A stretch of DNA of 64,000 nt. Origin: Rhodovulum imhoffii (lineage in GTDB: Bacteria > Pseudomonadota > Alphaproteobacteria > Rhodobacterales > Rhodobacteraceae). Location: positions 124,001 through 188,000 of the forward strand of contig NZ_QAAA01000003.1 in NCBI RefSeq assembly GCF_003046545.1, given 5' to 3'. The notes beneath the pieces were generated by a model that searched no databases, was not told where the DNA came from, and saw only the letters and a list, made by a program, of their open reading frames with translations. Both the position numbers and the translations under genes were made by a program. Of this stretch, positions 34,042 through 43,892 are shown in pieces; the stretch's first letter is position 1; the number at the start of each line of letters is the position of its first letter.

Positions 34042-34532
34042 GGCGCCCGGCCTGCCGCCCCTGCCATCAGCCGGGTGACAAGCTGGTCGGCGAGGATCAC
34101 CATCAGCCGCGCGCGCGCATCGTTCTCGGCCACCTGCGCGGCCATCGGCGTGCCGGTGGCCGAGTAGCCGGTAAAGCTTTGTACCTGCCCGCTTTGCACG
34201 ACCGCGCCGGTGGAAAGATCGCGCAGGGCAAAGCGCAGGGCGCCTTCGATGTTGTAGCGCGTGGTATCCTGTGTCCGGCTGATCGCAAGGCTGACCCGCC
34301 GGGTGGAAAGATCGTAGGACAGGGAGTAGGCGGCGGCCTCTCCCCGGCCCAGACGGTCTTCCAGCCGGGCGTTCAGAACGAAGGTGTCCCGGGTTTCGGG
34401 CGGCGCGATGGCCACTCTCCCGCGCAGGTCGCCCCCCGCGCCTTCCGTTCCATGAAGCGGCCGGAACCCGCAGCCCGCCGGAACGAACGCGGCGAGACCC
34501 GACAGGAAGGTGCGGCGGTCAGATGACGACAT
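34038..34532 (-). CDS. lptE: LPS-assembly lipoprotein
   Basis: LptE plugs the LptD barrel in the outer membrane and is needed for LPS delivery to the cell surface. The 164-residue protein has an N-terminal signal with the lipobox 'VPAGC' (Cys-21), then 'GFRPLHG', a start typical of alphaproteobacterial LptE. It overlaps the leuS end by 14 bases and holA by four. The short hydrophobic signal is preceded by a charged 'SSSDRRTF' sequence. Confidence 0.85.
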   Translation of the reverse strand: MSSSDRRTFLSGLAAFVPAGCGFRPLHGTEGAGGDLRGRVAIAPPETRDTFVLNARLEDRLGRGEAAAYSLSYDLSTRRVSLAISRTQDTTRYNIEGALRFALRDLSTGAVVQSGQVQSFTGYSATGTPMAAQVAENDARARLMVILADQLVTRLMAGAAGRAP

Positions 34533-37110
34533 TGACGATGCGGCCCGGAACGACGATCAGTTTTTTGGGGGCGCCGCCTTGCAGCGCCTTCCGCACAGCA
34601 TCGTCCTCCAGCACCAGCTTTTCAACCTCTTCCTTGGGCATGTCCGGGGCGACCTGAAGTTCAGAGCGCCGCTTGCCGTTGATCTGGATCGGCAGGGTCA
34701 CCGTCTCTTCGATCAACAACGCGGGATCGGCCCTGGGCCAGGGGCTTTCGGCCACAAGGCCGGCACCGCCCAGCATCTCCCAGATTTCTTCGGCAAGATG
34801 CGGAGTCATGGGGGCCATCAGCTGCGCCATGGTCATGATCGCCTCGCGCCGGGCCGCGAGACCGGCCTTCGTTTTCGCCAGAACGTTCGTGAAGGCATAA
34901 AGTTTTGCTACGGACGTATTGAACCCGAAGCTTTCGATCCCCATCGTTACATCATGGATCGTCCGGTGCAGGGCGCGGCGCAGGGTCAGGTCGTCTTCCC
35001 CCTCTGTTGCCGCGCCCGCACCCTCGGCCTCATAAGCGGCGATACCGCCTTCGTTGAACTCCTGCGTGATACCGTCAGCGAGGCGCCAGACGCGGGAGAG
35101 GTGCTTGTGGGCCGCCTCGGCGCCGGCGGCGGTCCACTCCACGTCACGCTCCGGCGGGCTGTCGGACAGCACGAACCAGCGTGCGGTGTCGGCGCCGTAC
35201 CCTGAAATGATATTGACCGGGTCCACCACGTTTTTCTTGGATTTCGACATCTTGGCGGAGGGGATGATCTCCACCGCCTCGCCCGTGGCCTTCAGGTGAC
35301 CGTTTTCGACCTCTTCGGGCAGGTGATAAACGGGGCGGCCTTTCGCATCGCGGGTCTGGTAGATCTCATGGGTCACCATGCCCTGGGTGAAGAGCGCGTC
35401 GAAAGGTTCGATCGCCTTGGCGGGCAGGTGGCCGGTTTTGTGCATCGCGCGCGCGAAAAACCGCGAATAAAGCAGATGCAGGATCGCGTGTTCGATGCCC
35501 CCGATATACTGGTCGACATTCATCCAGTAGCCAGCCTCGTCCGGGGTGGTGGGCGTGGCGGCGCGCGGTGCGGTGAAACGGGCGAAATACCACGAACTGT
35601 CCACGAACGTGTCCATCGTATCGGTCTCGCGCTTTGCCGGGGCGCCGCAGGCGGGGCAGGCGCAGTCGCGCCAGGTGGGGTGCCGGTCCAGCGGGTTGCC
35701 CGGCCTGTCGAAGGTAACGTCATCGGGCAGGCGGATGGGCAGGTTTTCCTTTTTCTCCGGCACTACGCCACAGGCGCCACAATGCACGACCGGGATCGGG
35801 CAGCCCCAGTAACGCTGGCGCGACAGGCCCCAGTCCCGCAGGCGAAACCTGGTCACGCCCTGGCCGACACCGTTCGATTCGCAAAAGCGGATGGCGGCCT
35901 CGATGGCCTCTTCCCCGGTGGCGATCTCATCCCAGGCATAGGCGCGCAGCCAGCGGACCGTCTCGCTTTTCGGGGGAACGAAGGCCTCGTTCCCGACAGG
36001 CTGGCCGTTGTTCTGCGCGACAAAGGTATCCAGCACCGGCAGGCCGTATTTCCGGGCAAAGTCGAGGTCGCGCTGATCGTGGGCGGGGCACCCGAAGATG
36101 GCGCCGGTACCGTAATCCATCAGGATGAAATTGGCGACATAGATCGGCAACTCCCACGCGGTATCGAAAGGGTGACGCACGCGCAGGCCGGTGTCGTATC
36201 CTTTCTTGTCGGCCTTTTCCAGGTCCTCTTCGCTGGTGCCCATGCGGCGGCACCCGGCGTTGAAGGCGGCGAGAGCGGCATTGTCCTGTTCCAGCGCCCT
36301 GGCCAGCGGGTGATCGGGGGAGATCCCGATGAAACTGGCACCCAGCAGCGTGTCGGGGCGGGTGGTATAGACCTCGATCCGGTCGAAGCCCTCGGGGGCG
36401 TCGATGGTCGAGAACGCCATCTGCAACCCGCGCGACCGCCCGATCCAGTTGCGCTGCATCAGCTTGACCTTCTCGGGCCAGTTGTCGAGACCGCCCAGGG
36501 CCTCCAGCAACTCCCCGGCATAATCGGATATGCGGAAGAACCACTGTGTCAGATCGCGCCGTTCCACTGGCGCGCCGGATCGCCAGCCCTTGCCCTCGAT
36601 CACCTGCTCGTTGGCCAGCACGGTCATGTCCACCGGGTCCCAGTTGACGGTGGCGTTTTTGCGGTAAACCAGCCCGGCCTCCATCATGTCGATGAACATT
36701 GCCTGTTGCTGTCCGTAATAGTCCGGATCGCAGGTGGCGAATTCCCGCGACCAGTCGATGCTCAGCCCCAGGGGTTTCATCTGATCGCGCATCACGGCGA
36801 TGTTGGAATAGGTCCACTCCCTGGGGTGGCCGCCGCGCTCCATGGCGGCGTTTTCGGCAGGCATGCCGAAGGCGTCCCAGCCCATCGGGTGCAGAACGCT
36901 GAACCCGCAGGAGGATTTGTACCGCGCGATCACGTCTCCCATGGTGTAGTTGCGTACATGCCCCATGTGGATGCGGCCCGATGGGTAGGGGAACATCTCA
37001 AGCACGTAGTATTTGGGCTTGTCATCCTCGCGGCGGGCGGTGAAGGTGCCGGCCTTTTCCCAGGCCTGTTGCCATTTCGGCTCGATCTCGCTCGGGGCAA
37101 AGCGCGCCAT
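34519..37110 (-). CDS. leuS: Leucyl-tRNA synthetase
   Basis: LeuS charges tRNA-Leu with leucine and edits noncognate amino acids. The 863-residue class I enzyme shows 'HMGH' (48-51) and 'KMSKSKKN' (about residue 620) in their usual places, the CP1 editing domain between them and the zinc-binding Cys cluster 'CGACGVV' plus 'CACPACG'. No truncation is visible. It leads the leuS-lptE-holA block, with a terminator just upstream of its start that separates it from the DUF3576 gene. Confidence 0.98.
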   Translation of the reverse strand: MARFAPSEIEPKWQQAWEKAGTFTARREDDKPKYYVLEMFPYPSGRIHMGHVRNYTMGDVIARYKSSCGFSVLHPMGWDAFGMPAENAAMERGGHPREWTYSNIAVMRDQMKPLGLSIDWSREFATCDPDYYGQQQAMFIDMMEAGLVYRKNATVNWDPVDMTVLANEQVIEGKGWRSGAPVERRDLTQWFFRISDYAGELLEALGGLDNWPEKVKLMQRNWIGRSRGLQMAFSTIDAPEGFDRIEVYTTRPDTLLGASFIGISPDHPLARALEQDNAALAAFNAGCRRMGTSEEDLEKADKKGYDTGLRVRHPFDTAWELPIYVANFILMDYGTGAIFGCPAHDQRDLDFARKYGLPVLDTFVAQNNGQPVGNEAFVPPKSETVRWLRAYAWDEIATGEEAIEAAIRFCESNGVGQGVTRFRLRDWGLSRQRYWGCPIPVVHCGACGVVPEKKENLPIRLPDDVTFDRPGNPLDRHPTWRDCACPACGAPAKRETDTMDTFVDSSWYFARFTAPRAATPTTPDEAGYWMNVDQYIGGIEHAILHLLYSRFFARAMHKTGHLPAKAIEPFDALFTQGMVTHEIYQTRDAKGRPVYHLPEEVENGHLKATGEAVEIIPSAKMSKSKKNVVDPVNIISGYGADTARWFVLSDSPPERDVEWTAAGAEAAHKHLSRVWRLADGITQEFNEGGIAAYEAEGAGAATEGEDDLTLRRALHRTIHDVTMGIESFGFNTSVAKLYAFTNVLAKTKAGLAARREAIMTMAQLMAPMTPHLAEEIWEMLGGAGLVAESPWPRADPALLIEETVTLPIQINGKRRSELQVAPDMPKEEVEKLVLEDDAVRKALQGGAPKKLIVVPGRIVNVVI

Positions 37111-37131
37111 GTGTTGTCCCTCTTCAAGGTG

Positions 37132-37160
37132 AAACGCCGGGCGCGAAGGCCCGGCGGTTT
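37132..37160 (-). terminator. Terminator after the DUF3576 gene
   Basis: CGCCGGGC and GCCCGGCG form a perfect 8-bp stem (37135-37142 and 37149-37156) with a six-base loop. On the minus strand it is followed by TTTC. It lies between the DUF3576 stop and the leuS start, only about 22 bases upstream of leuS, so it may also form part of the leuS leader. Confidence 0.6.
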
Positions 37161-37193
37161 GATAATGCTGCGGCGCGGCCGCGTCCAGTGGGC

Positions 37194-37706
37194 CTAGAGT
37201 CTGCTGTCACGCTGACGCAACTGGCGGGCGCGGGTCAGGATCGCGTCCTCGACGGCGCGCACGGTGTCGGGGCTGACGGGGCCGGCGCGGCTGGCCAGCG
37301 CCACCTTCAGCGACCGCGCGTCCAGCGCCGGATCCTGCACGTAAACGGTGGCACGATAGGCCCGCCCGCCACCCGGAGGCGTGCCATAGCCGGTCACGAT
37401 CACGCCGGAAAACGGATCGACCGACTGGATCGGCAGGAAATTCAGAACGTCCAGAGAGGCGTTCCAGAGATATTTGTTGACCTCGACGGTTGTATTGGGG
37501 TCGTCGCGGTTCTCGAAAAGGTCCCAGATGGTGGAGCGGTTCTCCGCTTCGCGTTCGCCGACGGGGGTGTTGACGCGCTGTTTTTCCAGCGCCTCTTCGC
37601 TGGCGGGCCGCCGGTCAAACAAGCCGTTGCCACCGCCGCCGCAACCGGAAAGTGCAACCAGGACCAGACCGCAAACCGCCATGCGTATCTTGGGGGAAAC
37701 CACCAT
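37194..37706 (-). CDS. DUF3576 lipoprotein
   Basis: A 170-residue predicted lipoprotein of the DUF3576 family, common in alphaproteobacteria. The N-terminal signal ends in the lipobox L-S-G-C (Cys-22), followed by a Gly-rich linker. Later blocks are '[29 protein letters not shown]' and '[19 protein letters not shown]', split here only to mark order. The function is unknown, and an envelope location is likely. It sits upstream of leuS with a terminator between. Confidence 0.83.
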   Translation of the reverse strand: MVVSPKIRMAVCGLVLVALSGCGGGGNGLFDRRPASEEALEKQRVNTPVGEREAENRSTIWDLFENRDDPNTTVEVNKYLWNASLDVLNFLPIQSVDPFSGVIVTGYGTPPGGGRAYRATVYVQDPALDARSLKVALASRAGPVSPDTVRAVEDAILTRARQLRQRDSRL

Positions 37707-37862
37707 AGAATTCGCCTCTTTTCGCTCATCCGTTCTGTAGCCGAGCCCAGAAGCAGGAACAAGTTATTTCAGGGTTAAGTCCTGGAACGCCCCCCGGCGG
37801 GTGTGTGGCAAAGCTGCATCATTCTGCCCGCCTGTGCCCGGAGGCCTGCCGGTTTCCTTGCA

Positions 37863-37876
37863 TTTGACCGGTCAAA
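37863..37876. promoter_or_regulatory. Palindrome upstream of porin gene
   Basis: TTTGACCGGTCAAA is a perfect 14-bp palindrome, 70 bases before the porin ATG. It overlaps a possible -35 (TTGACC, 37864-37869). The nearest -10-like sequence (TAAATC, 37885-37890) is 15 bases away, a short spacing. It fits an operator for a dimeric regulator. The remainder of the 239-base gap (37707-37945) shows no reading frame or other strong structure. Confidence 0.55.
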
Positions 37877-37945
37877 GAGCGAGATAAATCCCCATACCCA
37901 GTTCGATGGGAATTGGGGTGCACCTGAAAAACATGAGGGAAAACC

Positions 37946-38959
37946 ATGAAAAAGGTTCTCTTCGCGACCACCGCACTGGTTGCCACCGCGGGCTACGCCG
38001 CCGCCGACATCACCATCTCCGGCTCCGCCGAAATGGGTGTCGTCGGGGGTGAGCGCTACGATTACGTGACCGAGTATCAAGACGATACCCTCGGCACGGT
38101 CCGCGAGAAAGTCAGTAACGACGACATTCAGTTCCACAACGATTTCACCATCGCCGTTGACGGCACCGGTGAAACCGATGGCGGCCTGACCTTCGGCTTC
38201 CACGTCGAACTGGAAGAATCGAACTCGCCGGCCCGGATCAACGGCGACTCGTCCTACGACAACGAAACCGTGTTCATCTCGGGTGCGTTCGGCACGCTGA
38301 CCCTGGGTGAAACCGACGGTGCCTACGACAAGCGCCTGAAAGAAGTCGCCCTTGCCGGTGGCTCCATCGCCGACGACGAAACCGAGCATGCCGGCTTCAA
38401 CGGCAACGCCGGTCTCGACCCGTACGGGGATGAGCAGAACCTGCGTTACGACTACGACTTCGGCAACTTCGGTATTTCGGCCTCGCTGGCGCAAACCGAC
38501 GATGGCAGAAAAGGCAGCGACGAAATCTGGGGTGTGGGTGTGTCCTATGACGCCAACCTGGCCTCGGGTATGACCATCGGCTTCGGTCTCGGCTACCAGA
38601 CCACCGACGACGCCGACGTCTACGGTGTGTCGATCTATGGTGACTTCGGCAACGGCTTCGAAGCCGCGCTGAACTACTCCAGCCTCGACATCGACGACAC
38701 CGGCGACGACGACGATGCCGACCACATCGGCATTGGTGTTGCCTACACCATGGACGCCCTGACCCTGGCGGCCAACTACGGTAAGTACGACTTCAACGGC
38801 GACAACGAAGCCGAAGGCTTCGGCCTGATTGCCAACTACGACCTGGGCGGCGGTGCCGTCGTTCAGTTCGGCTACGGCAACAGCGACGTTGACTTCGACG
38901 ACGCCGACATCGACGTCGACGCCGATTCCTACTCGCTGGGTATCGCGATGAGCTTCTAA
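37946..38959 (+). CDS. Gram-negative porin
   Basis: A 337-residue outer membrane porin of the alphaproteobacterial type (Gram-negative porin family). It has a signal peptide to about Ala-20 ('GYAAAD'), alternating beta-strands and a C-terminal Phe in 'GIAMSF', the usual BAM signal. Loops are rich in Asp and Glu (for example 'DDTGDDDDADH'), giving a strongly acidic protein as often seen in marine bacteria. GC-rich codons dominate, as expected of a highly expressed gene. It is monocistronic: palindrome upstream, strong terminator downstream. Confidence 0.95.
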   Translation: MKKVLFATTALVATAGYAAADITISGSAEMGVVGGERYDYVTEYQDDTLGTVREKVSNDDIQFHNDFTIAVDGTGETDGGLTFGFHVELEESNSPARINGDSSYDNETVFISGAFGTLTLGETDGAYDKRLKEVALAGGSIADDETEHAGFNGNAGLDPYGDEQNLRYDYDFGNFGISASLAQTDDGRKGSDEIWGVGVSYDANLASGMTIGFGLGYQTTDDADVYGVSIYGDFGNGFEAALNYSSLDIDDTGDDDDADHIGIGVAYTMDALTLAANYGKYDFNGDNEAEGFGLIANYDLGGGAVVQFGYGNSDVDFDDADIDVDADSYSLGIAMSF

Positions 38960-38982
38960 GTTCCACGGAACTTTCAAGCGGG

Positions 38983-39012
38983 AAGAGCGGGCGATTTGCC
39001 CGCTCTTTTCTT
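38983..39012 (+). terminator. Intrinsic terminator after porin
   Basis: AAGAGCGGGC (38983-38992) pairs with GCCCGCTCTT (38998-39007) around a GATTT loop. It is followed by the T-rich TTCTTTT. This is the strongest terminator in the window. Confidence 0.9.
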
Positions 39013-39048
39013 TTGCGTTATGGCCGGGGAAGACCCGAGGATACGCCC

Positions 39049-41205
39049 ATGCTTCCGCTTAACCCCGCCGCCATCAAACGCCAGTTCAACGACGCCTTGC
39101 GCCTGCATAAGGCGGGGCGTTTCGATCAGGCCGAATCCGCTTACACCGCATTGTTGCGTGCCGCCCCTCAACTGACCGAGGCGCATGTGCAACTGGCCCG
39201 GATCGCGCAGGCCCGTGGCAATACGGAGGCCGCGCTGGCGCATCTGGCCCGGGCCCGGCAGCAGAAGCCGCGGGAAACCGCCCTTTGGATACAGGAGGCC
39301 GACTTGCTGGCCCGGCTCGGCGATCCGGCGCGGGCCCGCGCGTTCTTGCAAGAGGCCAAGGCCGCCCGCCTGCCTGCCAGGCTGACCGTGACGCTTCAGG
39401 ACCGCCTGTCCGCGCGGGGTCAGACCCGGATCGGGACGGGGGATGCCGATCCGGGAGAGATCGGCGCACTGGTCGCGCGGTTGAAATCGGGCGATGTTGC
39501 CGGTGCCGAAAAACGCGCCCGCGCGCTGCGCAAGGCGCACCCCAATGTGGCCCTGCTGGCCAATATACACGGAACCTGCCTGCGGGATCTGGGCAACCCC
39601 GAACAGGCCCTTGCCGCTTTTCGCGCCGCGATCGCGCGTGCGCCCGAGTATGCCGAGGCGCATAACAACCTTGGCCGTGTCTTGCTGAACCGGGGTGAGG
39701 TGGACGCCGCCCTTGCCAGTTTCCAGACGGCTTTGCGTCACGCGCCCGCGCTGCCGCCGGCGCTTTGCAACCTTGGGCTGGCGCTGGCCCGCAAGGGCCG
39801 GGCGCAGGAGGCTATCGCCGCCTTGCGAAAGGCCGTCGCCGCAGCGCCCCGGCTGCGGGAGGCGCATCTGGCGCTGGCCCAACAACTTATGGTCGGTCAT
39901 GACCCGGAGGCGGCGGAGACAGTCCTGCATGACGCACGGGAGGCCGGCCACGATACGGCCGTTGTTCGGGTGCGGCTGGCGCAGGCCCTTGCGGCGCAGG
40001 GCCGGGATGCGGAGGCGGAGGCCGCCTTTGGAGCCGCGCTGGACCTGGACCCGGAATCGGCCTTTGCCCACAGCGCGCGCGGGCTGTTCCTGCAAACCCT
40101 CGGTCGTTTCGAGGACGCCGCGCGGGATTTCCGCGCCGCCATTGCGCTGGAGCCGGAAAACGGGGAACATTACCGCGTCTACGCCGCGACGGTGAAGTTC
40201 CGGCCCGGCGATCCCCTTATCGCGGAGATGGAGGCGCTCTACGAAAAGCCCGGCCTGAGCGTGGCCAGCCGCATGCATCTGGCCTTTGCCCTTGCCCGCG
40301 CGCAGGAGGCCGTCAAGGCCCATGACAAGGTCTTTCCCTACCTCGTGACCGGCAACGCGCTGATGCGCCGCCGCTACCCCTATGACATTGCCGCGCGTCG
40401 GGCCGAGGTGAACGGTCTCAAGGCTGCCTTCTCGGGGGCAGATTTGACCCCGAGTCCCGATGCACCGGATTTCGCCCCGATTTTCGTGACCGGGATGCCG
40501 CGCTCCGGCACCACGCTGGTGGAGCAGATCCTCGCCAGTCACCCCCGTGTTGGCGGCGCGGGGGAGGTGGGGTATTTCGCCGGGGCGGTGACGGGGGCGA
40601 TGGCCGCGCCCAAGGGCTTTTTACCGTTTGCGGATGTTCCCGACACGACCCTGCGCGAGATCGCCGGAAATCTGGAAACGCGCCTGCGGGCACTTTCGGA
40701 GGCCGGGCGAGTGACGGACAAATCCATCCAGACCTACATGGTCATGGGAGCGGTGCGAAAGATTCTGCCGCGCGCGCATATCGTACTGGTCCGCCGTGAT
40801 CCGCGGGATACGCTGTTTTCGATCTACAAGAACATGTTCGCCGAAGGGACGCACCGTTATGCCTATGACCTGCGCGATCTGGGGCATTACTACCGCCTGT
40901 TCGAAGAGATGGTCGGGTTCTGGCGGGCTGTTCTTCCCGGGGGGTTCCACGAGATACAGTACGAAGACCTGATCGCGGCGCCCGAAGTGGAAACGCGCAA
41001 GCTGATTGCCGCCTGCGGCCTGCCGTGGGAAGACGCCTGCCTGTCCTTCCACGAAACCGACCGCCGGGTCAGCACGCTAAGCGTCTACCAGGTGCGCCAG
41101 CCGATCTACAAATCCTCGGTCGCGGCGTGGGAGCACTACAAGGATGATCTTGCGCCCCTGTTCGCGGCGCTGAACGAAGACGGAGACCCAGATGGGATTG
41201 AGTGA
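39049..41205 (+). CDS. TPR-sulfotransferase fusion protein
   Basis: A 718-residue protein whose first ~370 residues consist of TPR-like helical repeats (e.g. 'AHNNLGRVLLNRGEVDAALASFQ' pattern). The C-terminal part (about 470-705) is a sulfotransferase with the PAPS 5'-phosphosulfate loop 'MPRSGTTLVEQILASHP' at residue ~480 and the 3'-phosphate segment 'LVRRDPRDT'. It would transfer sulfate from PAPS to a protein or glycan bound by the repeats; the target is unknown. The yggS start overlaps its end by 14 bases. The start at 39049 is supported by GAGG and by the terminator just before it. Confidence 0.85.
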   Translation: MLPLNPAAIKRQFNDALRLHKAGRFDQAESAYTALLRAAPQLTEAHVQLARIAQARGNTEAALAHLARARQQKPRETALWIQEADLLARLGDPARARAFLQEAKAARLPARLTVTLQDRLSARGQTRIGTGDADPGEIGALVARLKSGDVAGAEKRARALRKAHPNVALLANIHGTCLRDLGNPEQALAAFRAAIARAPEYAEAHNNLGRVLLNRGEVDAALASFQTALRHAPALPPALCNLGLALARKGRAQEAIAALRKAVAAAPRLREAHLALAQQLMVGHDPEAAETVLHDAREAGHDTAVVRVRLAQALAAQGRDAEAEAAFGAALDLDPESAFAHSARGLFLQTLGRFEDAARDFRAAIALEPENGEHYRVYAATVKFRPGDPLIAEMEALYEKPGLSVASRMHLAFALARAQEAVKAHDKVFPYLVTGNALMRRRYPYDIAARRAEVNGLKAAFSGADLTPSPDAPDFAPIFVTGMPRSGTTLVEQILASHPRVGGAGEVGYFAGAVTGAMAAPKGFLPFADVPDTTLREIAGNLETRLRALSEAGRVTDKSIQTYMVMGAVRKILPRAHIVLVRRDPRDTLFSIYKNMFAEGTHRYAYDLRDLGHYYRLFEEMVGFWRAVLPGGFHEIQYEDLIAAPEVETRKLIAACGLPWEDACLSFHETDRRVSTLSVYQVRQPIYKSSVAAWEHYKDDLAPLFAALNEDGDPDGIE

Positions 41206-41845
41206 CATTCAGGCCCGGATTGCCAGCTCTGCGCGGGGGGTGGGGCGGGCGCCCGAAGACGTGACGCTGATCGCCGTGTCCAAGGTGCAGCCGCCGGAGC
41301 GGGTCGAGGCCGTGCTGGAAGAAGGCCACCGCGTGTTCGGGGAAAATCGCGTGCAGGAGGCCACCGGAAAATGGCCGGGTTTTATGGCCCGGTTCACGGG
41401 TGTGGATCTGCACCTGATCGGTCCTTTGCAAGGCAACAAGGTGCGGCAGGCGGTGGAGCTGTTCAGCACCATCCATTCCGTCGATCGTCCGAAGCTGGCC
41501 CGCCGGCTGGCCGATCTGGCGCAGGAGCGCGGCGCCTGCCCGGATCTGTTCATCCAGGTGAACACCGGTGAGGAACCTCAAAAGGCCGGGATTTTGCCCG
41601 GGGATGCCGATACCTTCATCGCGGAGTGCCGGTCGATGGATCTGCCCCTGCGCGGGCTGATGTGCATCCCCCCGGTGGAGGAGGAACCGGCCTTGCATTT
41701 CGCCCTGCTGGGCAAGATCGCGGCGCGTAACGGTCTGGCGGGTCTTTCCATGGGGATGAGCGGCGATTTCGAGACCGCCGTCGCGTTGGGCGCAACCCAT
41801 GTCCGCGTCGGGTCGGCCATTTTCGGGGCGCGGGCTTACGGGTGA
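41192..41845 (+). CDS. PLP homeostasis protein (YggS family)
   Basis: A 217-residue PLP-binding protein related to YggS/PLPBP, which carries pyridoxal phosphate without known catalysis and maintains vitamin B6 balance. The PLP lysine is Lys-31 in 'AVSKVQP'; 'FGENRVQEA', 'HLIGPLQGNK' and 'MGMSGDFETAVALGATHVRVG' follow in family order. It overlaps the preceding sulfotransferase by 14 bases and the convergent transpeptidase by 10. Confidence in family is high, in a specific role low. Confidence 0.92.
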   Translation: MGLSDIQARIASSARGVGRAPEDVTLIAVSKVQPPERVEAVLEEGHRVFGENRVQEATGKWPGFMARFTGVDLHLIGPLQGNKVRQAVELFSTIHSVDRPKLARRLADLAQERGACPDLFIQVNTGEEPQKAGILPGDADTFIAECRSMDLPLRGLMCIPPVEEEPALHFALLGKIAARNGLAGLSMGMSGDFETAVALGATHVRVGSAIFGARAYG

Positions 41846-42336
41846 GGCACGATCACCCGGCTGCCCGGCACGATTCGCCGGGCGATCCAGCGCAGGTGAT
41901 CGCGGCGGAAGGCGATGCAGCCTTCGGTGGGATGGCGCGGTTTGCGCCACTGGTGCAGAAAAATCGCGGACCCACGCCCCGGCTTGGCATCGGGCCAGTT
42001 CCAATCGGTGATCAGCACGATGTCATACAGCGGATCGGCCCGGCACAACCGTTCGTGACTGAAGGGGTGGGGGGCACGGACAAGGTGGTTGTAGGCCGGG
42101 TCCGCACCGTCGTCGGACCACAGGTCGCCCGGCCCGATGGGGCGTGCCCAGGGGGCGGGCGGGGCAAGGCGATCGGGCCGGTACAACATGCCAGCGATGC
42201 GGTGCACGCCGTGGGGGGTGGCGCCGTCGCCTTCGCGCTTGGTCTCATGCACGCCGGCGCGTCCGGTGGCGCAGGGAAAGCGCCGCCCGGCAAAGCGCAG
42301 GTGAGTCCGGGTCAGGATCAGATCATCGGGTGACAT
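41836..42336 (-). CDS. L,D-transpeptidase (YkuD) domain protein
   Basis: A 166-residue protein with the YkuD signature: His-128 in 'FLHQWRKPRHPTEGC' and Cys-140, the catalytic Cys of the 'GC' pair. Enzymes of this family make 3-3 peptidoglycan cross-links or attach lipoproteins. No signal peptide is apparent at the N-terminus ('MSPDDLILTRTHLRFAGRRF'), which is unusual; either export is non-classical or it acts in the cytoplasm. Divergent from the small protein at 42464, convergent with yggS. Confidence 0.78.
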   Translation of the reverse strand: MSPDDLILTRTHLRFAGRRFPCATGRAGVHETKREGDGATPHGVHRIAGMLYRPDRLAPPAPWARPIGPGDLWSDDGADPAYNHLVRAPHPFSHERLCRADPLYDIVLITDWNWPDAKPGRGSAIFLHQWRKPRHPTEGCIAFRRDHLRWIARRIVPGSRVIVPHP

Positions 42337-42463
42337 GGGCGCGACTTTGGCCCAGTCTCGCGTCGGAGAAAAGCCCCTGCGGCAGGCTGACTGTCCGTGG
42401 GCATGCGGGATGTGCTATGGTGACCTGCACGGAGAGGTTGATCCAAGATCAAGGAGAGGTCCC

Positions 42464-42646
42464 ATGGAAATGGCCAAGATCACGGAATATGCCCGCGCGC
42501 TTTATGATGCTCACGGCGATAAGGCCGAGGCCGAAGCCGCCCGCAAAGCCCGGCAGTTCGAGGACAGCGGCGATACGGCCCAAAGTGAGCAATGGCGGGG
42601 AATCCAGGCCGCAATCAAGATGATGCGCGCCCCAAGTCAGGGCTGA
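42464..42646 (+). CDS. Small conserved-looking protein
   Basis: A 60-residue, mostly helical, charged protein ('MEMAKITEYARALYDAHGDK' followed by 'AEAEAARKARQFEDSG') with no signal peptide or membrane segment. I do not recognise a named family. Evidence for being real is a strong AAGGAGAGG ribosome binding site four bases before the ATG and coding-like composition. It lies in the 312-base gap between the transpeptidase and ribA and ends two bases before the ribA stop on the other strand. Confidence 0.6.
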   Translation: MEMAKITEYARALYDAHGDKAEAEAARKARQFEDSGDTAQSEQWRGIQAAIKMMRAPSQG

Positions 42647-42648
42647 CG

Positions 42649-43740
42649 CTACAGCAGGTGGCCCGATTTCGCCGCCTTGGTGGCAAGGTACTCCGCGTTT
42701 TCGCAGGTTTTCCCGACCCGGAGCGGCACGCGTTCGACCACGCCGATGCCGTGGGCCTGCATCATGCGGATTTTTGCGGGATTGTTCGTAAGAAGCCGCA
42801 CTGCGGAAAAACCCATCTCGCGCAGAATGCCGGCGCCGATTCGGAAATCGCGCTCATCGTCTTCAAAGCCGAGGCGGTGGTTGGCCTCGACCGTGTCAAA
42901 GCCCTGATCCTGAAGAGAATAAGCCCGCATCTTGTTGGCCAGCCCGATGCCGCGCCCCTCTTGATTGAGATAGAGCAGAACGCCGGCGCCCTCGGCCCCC
43001 ATCTGAGCCAGAGCGGCCTTTAGTTGTGCACCGCAATCGCATTTCAGGCTGCCGATCAGATCGCCGGTGAAACAGGCCGAATGCAACCGTGCCAACACCG
43101 GGACCCCGCGTGAGGGCGCCCCGATTTCGACGGCGTAATGCTCTTCGCTGCCATCTTCGGGGCGAAAGACATGCACACGCCCGGCCTTCGAGACTTTCAG
43201 GGGCACCCGTGCGGCGGTGACCGGGTGCATCGGGCTGGCTGCGGATAACGCGATCTCCGCCTCCGTCAGCGCAATGCGGGTCAGCCCGTGTCGGGCGGCG
43301 AAGGTTTCGGGGGCCGGAACGTCCAGAGCCAGAACGGCGGGCAGCAGACGTGCCGACTTTGCCAGCCGAATCGCCGTGCGGCAGGGGGCCGGGTCGCCGT
43401 CGCGCAGGCTGGGGAACGGGCCGAGCAACGGGTTCGTCAGGTCATCGGCGGGGTCGGCCACCGATTGAACCCAGGCGGGTCCGACATCCGGCGGCAGGAT
43501 CAGGCGCGCGATGTCCCCGTCATAGGGGCGCGCCCTGAGCGTTGCCGCCCGGTGTGCGGTGATCGCCATCACCGGCTGCCCGCCCAGGGCACGAACGGCC
43601 TGCATCCGGGCCGGTCCGATGGTCTCTGCGGCCAGCACCAGAAGACCCTGCGCACCGTGGTCCAGCACCACGGGCACCCCCATGCGCAGGTCGGCGCGGG
43701 CGCGGGCGATCTGTTCGGTGCTGTTGGGGCCTAGAGACAT
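42649..43740 (-). CDS. ribA: GTP cyclohydrolase II
   Basis: RibA converts GTP to the first intermediate of riboflavin synthesis. The 363-residue protein has the zinc ligands Cys-223, Cys-234 and Cys-236 in 'CFTGDLIGSLKCDC' and 'NQEGRGIGL' near 258. The first ~175 residues resemble a degenerate dihydroxybutanone phosphate synthase domain without its active-site acidic cluster, so only the cyclohydrolase part is likely active. An AAGGAG site precedes the ATG. No riboflavin riboswitch is visible in the 152-base gap upstream. Confidence 0.88.
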   Translation of the reverse strand: MSLGPNSTEQIARARADLRMGVPVVLDHGAQGLLVLAAETIGPARMQAVRALGGQPVMAITAHRAATLRARPYDGDIARLILPPDVGPAWVQSVADPADDLTNPLLGPFPSLRDGDPAPCRTAIRLAKSARLLPAVLALDVPAPETFAARHGLTRIALTEAEIALSAASPMHPVTAARVPLKVSKAGRVHVFRPEDGSEEHYAVEIGAPSRGVPVLARLHSACFTGDLIGSLKCDCGAQLKAALAQMGAEGAGVLLYLNQEGRGIGLANKMRAYSLQDQGFDTVEANHRLGFEDDERDFRIGAGILREMGFSAVRLLTNNPAKIRMMQAHGIGVVERVPLRVGKTCENAEYLATKAAKSGHLL

Positions 43741-43892
43741 GCGGGACTCCTTTGCGCGGGGTTTAGCCGCAAATAAGACAGATATGAAACAAAACCCCGC
43801 TCCGCCACACGGTTGCGTGAACGGGGTGTTGCATTTCTTGCACCGCCGGTGTCCGGGGTCATCTCTGTTTCAATGAACATGAGGAGGGCCGC

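Noticed and set aside
35296-37197. Long plus-strand frame across leuS
   Set aside because: Antisense to a well-supported leuS with both class I motifs; no domain pattern in the antisense product.
43741-43892. Riboflavin (FMN) riboswitch upstream of ribA
   Set aside because: I could not find the conserved FMN aptamer core in this 152-base gap; the gap is also shared with a divergent response regulator gene.
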